Assembly: GCA_035605695.1 (NCBI GenBank)
Contig: DATNGZ010000019.1
Span: 168,135-232,134, forward strand
Length of the DNA: 64,000 nt
From: VRUE01 sp035605695
GTDB lineage: Bacteria > Actinomycetota > Thermoleophilia > Solirubrobacterales > 70-9
Direction: 5' to 3'
The stretch's first letter is position 1, and the number at the start of each line of letters is the position of its first letter. A program made the translations under genes and the position numbers. Shown here piece after piece: positions 17,617 through 23,719 of the stretch. The notes beneath the pieces are model-generated. The model saw only the letters and a program-made list of their open reading frames with translations, was not told the DNA's origin and did no database searches.

Positions 17617-18221
17617 CAGGCCACCTCCTCGGCGTCCTGCTTGGATCCCCCAGTCACCCCCGCCTCCGGTCCGCAGCCCGCCATCGTCAGCGTGAAGCCC
17701 GCCAGTTCGTCGGCGACCACCGCCAGGGGCGTGGGGCCGGCTGGGCTGTACCAGTAGGTGACGCCGTTGCACATCTGGATCGCCGCGATACGGAAGAGCT
17801 TCTGATCGCTGATTTGGAACTCGCCAGCGGCGACGCCACGCATGATCACCTCGGTCCAGAGCTGCTCGTAAGCGTCGCGCAGCTTCACGATGCGAGCCCG
17901 GTTGGCTTGGTCCAGTGAGCGGATCTCGGCGTCGCCGACGTAGGCGTCGAGCAGGTTCTTGCCGTTGTAGGTGACGTGGGCGCGGGCGAGTCCGGCCAGT
18001 TCGCTGGGCGGGCCGTCGGCCTCCTCCAGGACGACGCGAGCGCCGGCCGTCATCTCGTGCATCGCGTCGCGCATGATCGTCAGCAGCAGGTCCTGCTTGC
18101 TGCCCATGTGGTGGTAGAGCGCTGCCGTCGTGACCCCGGCCTCGTCGGCGATCTCGCGGATCCCGGTGGCCGCGTAGCCGCGGGCGGCAAAGAGACGGAC
18201 GGCGGCGTCGCGGATGCGCAG
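17616..18221 (-). CDS. TetR-family repressor of the catabolic operon (no canonical start visible)
   Basis: The helix-turn-helix is intact: LRIRDAAVRLFAARGYAATG, IREIADEAGVTTAALYHHMG, then SKQDLLLTIMRDAMHEM, with a KstR2-like ligand domain after it. The frame is open back to a TAG at 18267-18269, yet it has no ATG, GTG or TTG before the Met at 18107, which lies after the recognition helix. The coordinate given uses an in-frame CTG at 18221 as a guess. A CTG or other rare start, a sequencing error, or loss of function all remain possible. It heads the seven-gene operon and very probably controls it through the palindrome at 18248-18265. Confidence 0.8.
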   Translation of the reverse strand: MRIRDAAVRLFAARGYAATGIREIADEAGVTTAALYHHMGSKQDLLLTIMRDAMHEMTAGARVVLEEADGPPSELAGLARAHVTYNGKNLLDAYVGDAEIRSLDQANRARIVKLRDAYEQLWTEVIMRGVAAGEFQISDQKLFRIAAIQMCNGVTYWYSPAGPTPLAVVADELAGFTLTMAGCGPEAGVTGGSKQDAEEVA

Positions 18222-18247
18222 GCCGGTGTCCGCTGCTCTGTGGTTGC

Positions 18248-18265
18248 TTACCGATCGATCGATAA
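18248..18265. promoter_or_regulatory. Probable TetR operator
   Basis: TTACCGATCGATCGATAA is an 18-bp palindrome with a single mismatched pair, just upstream of the first helix-turn-helix codons of the TetR gene. TetR regulators of acyl-CoA catabolism often bind short palindromes like this over their own promoters. It is the best candidate for autoregulation of the operon. Confidence 0.55.
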
Positions 18266-18394
18266 CCTAAGGCTACGCCCGTCCAAGAGTTCCGTCAAGG
18301 ACCAGCTGCGGCGGCCTCTCCTCCTCACAGCCCCAGCGACGGCGTCTGGCTCGATGACGGTCAAGCTGCGCTGCACGCTGGTTGGCGAGGCAGA

Positions 18395-18525
18395 CAGATA
18401 CGCTCTTCTGAAAGGCACCTCGATGGCCGCCCCTGCTGTTCTCCTGAAGCCGACCGCGAGCTTGCCGCAGTCCGCCAGGCGCTCCTCGGGAGCATTGACC
18501 GAGTCCCGTCGCTAGCCGGGGATTC
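18395..18525 (+). pseudogene. Subtilisin-like protease remnant
   Basis: One frame reads RYALLK then GTSMAAP at 18414-18434, the exact catalytic-serine motif of S8 subtilases. About 18 bases later a second frame reads DRELAAVRQALLGSIDRVP then SLAG (18452 onward), which is the standard C-terminal helix of the same enzymes. The HVAG... helix normally joining them is lost, and the frame shifts. Nothing upstream resembles the Asp or His motifs. This is a decayed 3' fragment in a 366-base gap that holds no intact gene. Confidence 0.6.
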
Positions 18526-18535
18526 CGAAAACGCA

Positions 18536-18560
18536 GAAGGCCCCGACTAGCAGGGCCTTC
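18536..18560. terminator. Hairpin, probable terminator of the decayed protease gene
   Basis: A perfect 8-bp stem GAAGGCCC / GGGCCTTC with a 9-base loop lies directly after the subtilase remnant. No T-run follows, as is common for hairpins in such GC-rich genomes. It may once have ended that gene, or it may end transcripts from the minus-strand ORF6N gene. Confidence 0.4.
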
Positions 18561-18635
18561 CTGAAGTGGGCCTAACCGGACGGCATTTGAACCAAGAGCT
18601 TCGCAATCGAATCAAGGCGCTGCATGGGGGCACCC

Positions 18636-19279
18636 CTACTCGTCGTCAGGCGGCCTGAAACCGACCGGGCGCTTCGGTCGGGTAGGAGGGGAGATCAACT
18701 GTCTCAGTGTCTTGAAGATCTGATCCAGCTGCTCGTCGTGCCTACCGAACTTCGCGGCGGTCTCTCGCTCAAGCTCTCTGAGCTGCTCCTCGAGTGCGGC
18801 ATAGGAGGCTGCGGCACGGCGCAACTCGACAAACGCGCGCATGATCTCAATATTGACGGCAATCGCACGCTTGCTGCGTAGCACCCCGAAAGCATGGCCA
18901 CGCCTTGCTCGGTGAAGACGTAGGGAGCGTAGCGACGCCCGCCCCGACCGGAGTTTGAGGTCGCAATCTGCGACCTCAAAGCCGCTGTCTCGGTCTCGTC
19001 CAACTGAAACATAAAGTCCGCTGGGAAGCGCTCGACGTTCCGTTTGACCTGCTCGACCAAGCGTTTCGTCTCCACGCCGTACAGGTCTGCGAGATCTTCA
19101 TCGAGCATCACTTGCCGACCACGAACAACGAAAATGCGCTTCTCGATCGCAGGAGCAGCGATTAGCTCCAGCGAAGCCGTCTTCTCGGTCACAGGGCCCA
19201 TCCGACCAGCTCGAACCCGTCGATCCATTCTGGCGATCTCATCGGCGTGCCAGGTGGCCTCATCAGAGTGGCGGCCCAT
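18636..19279 (-). pseudogene. ORF6N-domain (phage antirepressor-like) protein, frameshifted
   Basis: The frame starting at ATG 19279 gives an ORF6N domain: IEKRIFVVRGRQVMLDEDLA, DLYGVETKRLVEQVKRNVER, then FPADFMFQLDETE, and FTEQGVAMLS. After that it turns into Arg/Ser nonsense. The next frame continues with the proper ending: LRSKRAIAVNIEIMRAFVEL, coiled-coil ALEEQLRELERETAAKF and PKRPVGFRPPDDE (stop 18636). The break is at a run of four G (minus strand) at 18884-18887. One extra base there would restore a protein of about 214 residues. It overlaps the upstream 103-residue gene by 17 bases. ORF6N proteins occur in prophages and as stand-alone regulators. Confidence 0.75.
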
Positions 19280-19574
19280 CTGCGCGTGCCAGTTGGGCGG
19301 TGCTCTGGGCGTCGTCGGCAATCTGCTCAATAACCGCCCCGACCAGCTCGGTCGCCGCTCGGCAGGCCTCCTCTCCGATTGCCTCTACCGCTCGGCTGGC
19401 ACTTGCTGTCAGCAGCTCGCGGATACCTTCGGCTCCTCCCCCACCGGGGAGCGCATCCGCCGGCAGGTCCATCAACGTCTGGAGCACGAAGTCGACCGCA
19501 ACCACGGCGCCCATCAGCTCCTCGATCAACTCTCCGGATGCGGCGCGAACTCCTGACTCGGGCGTGGTCACCAC
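19263..19574 (-). CDS. Hypothetical protein upstream of the ORF6N gene
   Basis: A 103-residue acidic, Ala-rich and probably helical protein (ASGELIEELMGAVVAVDFVL; EAIGEEACRAATELVGAVIE). It has no family I recognise and no membrane or signal segment. Its stop overlaps the ORF6N start by 17 bases, so the two were probably expressed together. Composition and the overlap favour a real gene, but nothing else supports it. Confidence 0.5.
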   Translation of the reverse strand: MVTTPESGVRAASGELIEELMGAVVAVDFVLQTLMDLPADALPGGGGAEGIRELLTASASRAVEAIGEEACRAATELVGAVIEQIADDAQSTAQLARADGPPL

Positions 19575-19689
19575 TGGGCAAAGGCCAGCGGCGCGGAATT
19601 ACTCCCCCCTGTGGACGGATGGCCCATGGAAGCGACAGCCCGGCATCAGCGATCCGACCGACGTAGCCTCCGAGCGGAGTCGGTCGAAG

Positions 19690-19762
19690 TGGAGCTAGGC
19701 GGATTCGAACCGCCGACCTCCTGGGTGCGATCCAGGCGCTCTGCCAGCTGAGCTATAGCCCC
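19690..19762 (-). tRNA. tRNA-Ala (anticodon CGC)
   Basis: The minus strand folds as a 73-base cloverleaf: acceptor GGGGCTA/TAGCTCC with discriminator A, D-arm GCTCAGCTGGCAGAGC, anticodon arm CCTGG-ATCGCAC-CCAGG giving anticodon CGC, and T-arm GGCGGTTCGAATCCGCC. CCA is not encoded. It reads codon GCG. Confidence 0.95.
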
Positions 19763-19852
19763 GAAGGCGGGGGATGGGAGGAACGTCCCAGGACCCTCGC
19801 AAGCGCAAGGATAACCGCATAGGCTTTAGCTTCCCCGAGTGGGACGCAGCCA

Positions 19853-20755
19853 ATGGGCATTCTCGACGAGGCAATACGCGAGCACCTGGAACTGAAGCGC
19901 GCGCATGGCGCGGGCGATTCCGAGCTGAAGCAGCTCGAGGACGAGGCGTTCGGTCAGGCGGAGCGGCCTGGGGATGAGGAGGTGCACGATCCGGCTGCCG
20001 AGGCGCCGACAGAATTCATGACCCAGCCGGAGACGGCCGAGGAGCCCGCGGCGCGGCGTGAGCCGACGATCGCCGATCTCCAGGAGCCTCCGCCGCCCGC
20101 GGAGGAGCCAGCGCAAGTCGATCTGGTCCCCGCCGAGGAGCAAGCGGCGATGGAGCACGAGATCGTCGCCGACCTGCCCGAGCCAGAGGCCGATGCCGAG
20201 CCGGCTGCGGAGCCCGAGATCGAGCCGTCCGGCCCCTCAACCGAAGAGCGTCACGCGATTGCCGAACAGCCGACCGAGATCTTCGACGTCGAGGAGGAGC
20301 TGACGGGGCCGCCCAACCCGACCGACGAGGAGCTGGTCGAGGAGGAGATCACCGAGCCCCGCCTCGCCCCGACCGATCCGCTCGCCGGCCTCGACGAGGC
20401 CGAAGAGGCCGAGGTCAGCGTCCAGGGACCGGCGCCAGATGATGACGAGGACCTTGACGACGAGGACGACGCCTTTTGGAACGAGCAGCGCCTCTCCGAC
20501 GAACTGGACCAGGCGCTTGAGGCGCCGCGGGACTCCGAGTCCTCGCTTGCCGACGAGCCGGAGCCAGAAGTTATTGATGCGGAGGTGGTCGAGGAGTCAG
20601 TGGTTGCCGACGACGAGCCGAAGCCCGACGAGCCGTCTGCGCCGCGTGCCGAGGACGTGCTGGAGGAGACCCCCGACTTCCTCGAGGAGACCCCCGAGGA
20701 CGACCAGCTCTGGTTTGAGCAGAAGCCACCCAAGGACTTCGACTTCGACGACTAG
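19853..20755 (+). CDS. Highly acidic, probably disordered protein
   Basis: A 300-residue protein with an unusual composition: Glu and Asp make up roughly a third, with many Pro and Ala and very few basic residues after the first 25. The N-terminus (MGILDEAIREHLELKRAHGA) could be a short amphipathic helix. The rest consists of loose acidic repeats such as EEPA, EEELTGPPNPTDEELVEEEI and DDDEDLDDEDDAFWNEQRLS. It closes with EETPDFLEETPEDDQLWFEQ and a DFDFDD end. There is no signal peptide or membrane segment. It lies between two tRNA-Ala genes of different anticodon. The function is unknown. Confidence 0.8.
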   Translation: MGILDEAIREHLELKRAHGAGDSELKQLEDEAFGQAERPGDEEVHDPAAEAPTEFMTQPETAEEPAARREPTIADLQEPPPPAEEPAQVDLVPAEEQAAMEHEIVADLPEPEADAEPAAEPEIEPSGPSTEERHAIAEQPTEIFDVEEELTGPPNPTDEELVEEEITEPRLAPTDPLAGLDEAEEAEVSVQGPAPDDDEDLDDEDDAFWNEQRLSDELDQALEAPRDSESSLADEPEPEVIDAEVVEESVVADDEPKPDEPSAPRAEDVLEETPDFLEETPEDDQLWFEQKPPKDFDFDD

Positions 20756-20802
20756 CGCCTGTGGCGCTCGGTTATGGCCGAGTCCGCCTACACTTCCAGT
20801 GC

Positions 20803-20875
20803 GGGGCCATAGCTCAGCTGGCAGAGCGTTCGGTTTGCATCCGAAAGGTCGCCGGTTCGATTCCGGCTGGCTCCA
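20803..20875 (+). tRNA. tRNA-Ala (anticodon TGC)
   Basis: A 73-base cloverleaf: acceptor GGGGCCA/TGGCTCC with discriminator A, D-arm GCTCAGCTGGCAGAGC, anticodon arm TTCGG-TTTGCAT-CCGAA giving TGC, and T-arm GCCGGTTCGATTCCGGC. CCA is not encoded. The 3' end is only three bases from the stop of the convergent nuclease-like gene. Confidence 0.95.
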
Positions 20876-20878
20876 TCG

Positions 20879-21319
20879 TCAAGGTTCGAGGTAGTCCCCG
20901 GCGGGCCTGGTGCCTATCTGCTGCCCATTCTTGGCTGGCTTGAGGCGCAGGTGAAGTGTGGAGCGACCTGTGCCTAGCTCGGTCGCTGGCAGGTAATAAC
21001 AGCGATCTGAAGTCACGTCGTAGACGGCAAGCAGGTCGATCGTCTCGGCCGTGTAGTGCTTTATCCGCCGAACTTTGCCGTTGGTGAGCGAGTGCGAGCG
21101 GCACCTGACGCTGATCACCGAACCGTCGGATCGCGTGTGCTTGACCTGTACTCGTTCGAGGCGGTCGTCTCTGATCAGCACGAGGTCGAAGTCGCAATCC
21201 TCTCCATAGGGGATCGCGATCTTGTGGCCACGCCGCATGAGGTCGGTGGCGACCATCAGCTCGGCAAGGTCGCCCCGCGCCTTCAGATTGAGCGCCGGCT
21301 CGGGCGCAGATCCAGCCAT
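20879..21319 (-). CDS. PD-(D/E)XK-type nuclease-like protein abutting a tRNA gene
   Basis: A 146-residue protein. The N-terminal helix RGDLAELMVATDLMRRGHKI with its Glu, followed by IPYGEDCDFDLVLIRDDRLE and RVQVKHTRSDGSV, gives the E...D...(Q)xK order of the PD-(D/E)XK fold, most like the PDDEXK_5 group (intron-associated endonucleases). A second half with HSLTNGKVRRIKHYTAETID and LLAVYDVTSDRCYYLPATEL fits the same group. The stop lies three bases from the 3' end of tRNA-Ala(TGC), a typical integration spot. No integrase is nearby. The nuclease role is inferred from motifs only. Confidence 0.7.
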   Translation of the reverse strand: MAGSAPEPALNLKARGDLAELMVATDLMRRGHKIAIPYGEDCDFDLVLIRDDRLERVQVKHTRSDGSVISVRCRSHSLTNGKVRRIKHYTAETIDLLAVYDVTSDRCYYLPATELGTGRSTLHLRLKPAKNGQQIGTRPAGDYLEP

Positions 21320-21376
21320 GCGCTGACGCTACGCCGAGAAATGTCACGACTCAAGACGTGGGTATAACGAAACTGT

Positions 21377-21408
21377 GACGAGCCCTGGCCGAGCGGCCGG
21401 GGCTCGTC
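21377..21408 (-). terminator. Strong hairpin downstream of the 31-residue peptide gene
   Basis: GACGAGCCCTGGCCG pairs with CGGCCGGGGCTCGTC with one G-T wobble, a stem of up to 15 bp with a tiny loop. It starts 12 bases past the stop of the peptide gene on the minus strand and is probably its terminator. Confidence 0.55.
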
Positions 21409-21420
21409 AACCTGGAACGC

Positions 21421-21516
21421 CTAGCTACTAGCCCCCAAAGCAATGGCGATCGGCTTGCCGTCGATCTCGATCTCCTCGACGGCTGGCGCCTCGTAGGACT
21501 CGGGCTGCTCGGTCAT
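21421..21516 (-). CDS. 31-residue candidate RiPP precursor peptide
   Basis: An ATG at 21516 preceded by a good ribosome-binding site (GGGAGGA) opens a 31-codon frame ending in TAG at 21421. The peptide begins MTEQPESYEAP, continues with an acidic stretch (AVEEIEIDG) and ends IAIALGASS. The YxxP element followed by an acidic leader resembles leader peptides recognised by PqqD-like (RRE) proteins in lasso-type clusters. A PqqD-like gene is divergent 95 bases away, and a strong hairpin follows the stop. The C-terminal segment has no Asp or Glu, so a classical lasso ring cannot form. No protease, cyclase or dedicated radical-SAM gene is adjacent. Confidence 0.55.
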   Translation of the reverse strand: MTEQPESYEAPAVEEIEIDGKPIAIALGASS

Positions 21517-21611
21517 ATTCCTCCCTGTGTCGTCAGAAACCCTACGCGGAGTCTAGCTCGATTCTTAACCTTGAACTCATATTGGCCGCCCGCGGTCATA
21601 GGGTAGGGATC

Positions 21612-21935
21612 GTGAAGGCAATGCAGATAGACACCGAGACCACGCTGCGCCGCACCGACCGCGCCGTCTATGGCGACGTGCCGGGGGAGACGGTGCTGCT
21701 CGACGTCGATGCCGACATCGCCCTGCGGCTCAACTCGACCGGCGCCTGGATCTGGGAGCAGCTCGAGCAGCCGCAGCCTGTGTCACGGCTGGCGCGCGGG
21801 CTCGCCGAACGCTTCGAGATCGACGAAGGGCGCGCGCTCGATGACGTTGTCGCTTTCGCCCGCGAGATGACGCGGCGCGAGCTATTGGCGGCTGACGGCG
21901 CCGGACCAAGCGAGGCAAGGACGCAGGGAGCCTGA
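21612..21935 (+). CDS. PqqD-like / RRE-domain protein
   Basis: About 107 residues from GTG 21612 (ATG 21621 also possible). The fold signature of PqqD-like RiPP recognition elements is clear: VYGDVPGETVLLDVDADIAL, RLNSTGAWIWEQLEQ, and helices SRLARGLAERFEIDEGRALD and VVAFAREMTRREL. Such proteins bind leader peptides and deliver them to modifying enzymes, but many are orphans. Here the only candidate partner is the divergent 31-residue peptide. The lipA gene next door on the opposite strand is a standard lipoyl synthase. Confidence 0.8.
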   Translation: MKAMQIDTETTLRRTDRAVYGDVPGETVLLDVDADIALRLNSTGAWIWEQLEQPQPVSRLARGLAERFEIDEGRALDDVVAFAREMTRRELLAADGAGPSEARTQGA

Positions 21936-21948
21936 ATAGCAGCGCTAT

Positions 21949-22944
21949 TTAGGCGACTGAGGACGCCGCATCGCGCCGGTCCGCCGCCGTCAGGGGCAGG
22001 TTCTGGTCCGCGTGGTAGCTGCTCCGCACCAGCGGCCCCGACGCCACCGACTCAAAGCCCAGCTCGTAGGCGGCCTTCTCCAGCGCCTCGAACTCCTCCG
22101 GGTGCCAGTAGCGCGTCACCGGCAAGTGGTTCTCGGTCGGCCGCAGGTACTGGCCCACGGTTAGCACCTGGACGCGGTGCTCGCGCAGCAGGCCGAAGGT
22201 CTCGACCATCTCCTCGAAGCTCTCGCCCAGCCCGACCATCAGCCCGGACTTGGTGACGACATCGGCGCCGCCCATTTCCTTCGCCATCTTCAGTACCCGG
22301 GCCGAGCGCAGGAATTTGGAGCCGCGCCGCGCCACCGGGTACAGGCGCGGCACCGTCTCGACGTTGTGGTTGAAGACGTCGGGGCGCTCGTGGATCACCT
22401 TCGCCAGCGGCATCTCCTGGCCGCGGAAGTCCGGGGTGAGGATCTCGACCTTGCAGCCGGGCGCCTGCATCCGGATCGAGCGGATCACGCCGACGAAGGC
22501 GCTCGCCCCGTAGTCGGGCAGGTCGTCGCGGTCGACCGAGGTGACGACCGCGTGTCGCAGTCCCATCTTCTTCACCTGGTTGGCGACCCGCAGCGGCTCC
22601 AGCGGGTCGTTCCAGCTCGGTACCCCGGTCTTCACGTTGCAAAAGCCGCAGCGGCGGGTGCAGACGTCGCCGAGGATCATGAAGGTCGCCGTGCCGCGCT
22701 CCCAGCACTCGCCGACGTTGGGGCAGTTGGCCTCCTCGCAGACCGTGTGCAGGTTGTCGGAGCCGATCATCGACTTCAGCCGCCGGTAGGTCGGCCCGCC
22801 CGGCGCCGGCACCTTCAGCCACGGCGGCTTGCGGGCGCGGCGGAAGGGGACGGTGTCGCCGGTCTCGGCCGCGGTCCCGCCCGGCTTGGCGCGGGAGCGG
22901 GTGACGTGGACGCGCTCGGCGGCCGCTTCGGTGGTCTCACTCAT
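21949..22944 (-). CDS. lipA: Lipoyl synthase
   Basis: A 331-residue radical-SAM enzyme that inserts two sulfurs into octanoyl groups on E2 and GcvH proteins. The auxiliary-cluster cysteines are in VCEEANCPNVGECWERG, and the radical-SAM cluster is GDVCTRRCGFCNVKTG. VVTSVDRDDLPDYGASAF, FNHNVETVPRLYPVARRG and SGLMVGLGES are further family landmarks. The C-terminal serine that binds the auxiliary cluster is in VASGPLVRSSYHAD. ATG 22944 overlaps the lipB stop as ATGA. Confidence 0.97.
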   Translation of the reverse strand: MSETTEAAAERVHVTRSRAKPGGTAAETGDTVPFRRARKPPWLKVPAPGGPTYRRLKSMIGSDNLHTVCEEANCPNVGECWERGTATFMILGDVCTRRCGFCNVKTGVPSWNDPLEPLRVANQVKKMGLRHAVVTSVDRDDLPDYGASAFVGVIRSIRMQAPGCKVEILTPDFRGQEMPLAKVIHERPDVFNHNVETVPRLYPVARRGSKFLRSARVLKMAKEMGGADVVTKSGLMVGLGESFEEMVETFGLLREHRVQVLTVGQYLRPTENHLPVTRYWHPEEFEALEKAAYELGFESVASGPLVRSSYHADQNLPLTAADRRDAASSVA

Positions 22945-23678
22945 GCAACGCCGAGCCTAGCGTTGTCGAGTCCCAGGGCATCGGGGGAGGTCGCCACCGG
23001 TACCCGGTCGTAGACGTCGGTGAAGTTGTCGGCGACGGTGGTGGCGAAGGCGCCGAGGTTCTGCTCCTCGCCGGTCTCGCGGCTGAGCGAGGTCACCTGA
23101 CAGCCCTCGATCCCGCAGGGCACGATCCACTCGAACGGCTTGAGGTCGTTGTTGACGTTGATCGCGAGCCCATGGGTGGTGATCCCGCGGCTGACGTGGA
23201 CGCCGATCGATCCGATCTTGCGCGCCTCAAGCGCCCCCGCCGCGCTGCCCGGCCGCTCGCCCTCGGTCCAGACTCCGGTCAGGCCCTCGATCGTCCCTAC
23301 CTCGACGCCGTATTCACCGAGCGAGCGGATCGCCACCTGCTCCAGCCGCCGCACGTACTCGTGGACGTCGTCGCCGTAGGGTGCCAGGTCGACGATCGGG
23401 TAGGCGACCAGTTGGCCGGGCCCGTGGTAGGTGACCTGGCCGCCGCGGTCGGTGTCGCGCACCTCGATCCCCTGCAGTCCGTACCACTCGGTCGCCATCG
23501 GCAGCTCCTCCGGCTTGGAGCGCCGCCCGCGCGTGTAAACGGGGGGGTGCTCGAGCAGCAGCAGCGCGTCGGGGATCGAGCCGTCCTGGCGCGCGTCGCT
23601 CAGCCAGCGCTGGGCGACGAGGGCCTCGTCGTAGGAGACCAGGCCGCAGCGGACCACAAGGAGTTCGGCACTCATCAC
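22941..23678 (-). CDS. lipB: Octanoyl-[ACP]:protein N-octanoyltransferase
   Basis: A 245-residue protein that moves octanoate from ACP to lipoyl domains, the first step of lipoate synthesis. Family motifs are LLLEHPPVYTRGRRSKPEEL, RGGQVTYHGPGQLVAYPIVD with the substrate-binding His, RKIGSIGVHVSRGITTHGLA with catalytic Lys, and the acyl-enzyme Cys in IVPCGIEGCQVTSL. It starts at ATG 23678 or 23675 and is coupled to lipA. It is divergent from the membrane-protein gene beginning at 23720. Confidence 0.95.
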   Translation of the reverse strand: MMSAELLVVRCGLVSYDEALVAQRWLSDARQDGSIPDALLLLEHPPVYTRGRRSKPEELPMATEWYGLQGIEVRDTDRGGQVTYHGPGQLVAYPIVDLAPYGDDVHEYVRRLEQVAIRSLGEYGVEVGTIEGLTGVWTEGERPGSAAGALEARKIGSIGVHVSRGITTHGLAINVNNDLKPFEWIVPCGIEGCQVTSLSRETGEEQNLGAFATTVADNFTDVYDRVPVATSPDALGLDNARLGVA

Positions 23679-23719
23679 CGAAATCGTTGCATGGCGCCGC
23701 TTATCCTTGGCGCCGACCC

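Noticed and set aside
18565..18600. A tRNA-like T-loop sequence on the minus strand (GGTTCAAATGCCG)
   Set aside because: The flanking bases do not pair as a T-stem, and no acceptor or anticodon arm is present.
21421..22944. lipA as the radical-SAM maturase of the 31-residue peptide
   Set aside because: It has all lipoyl-synthase-specific cysteines and is coupled to lipB, so it is the housekeeping enzyme.
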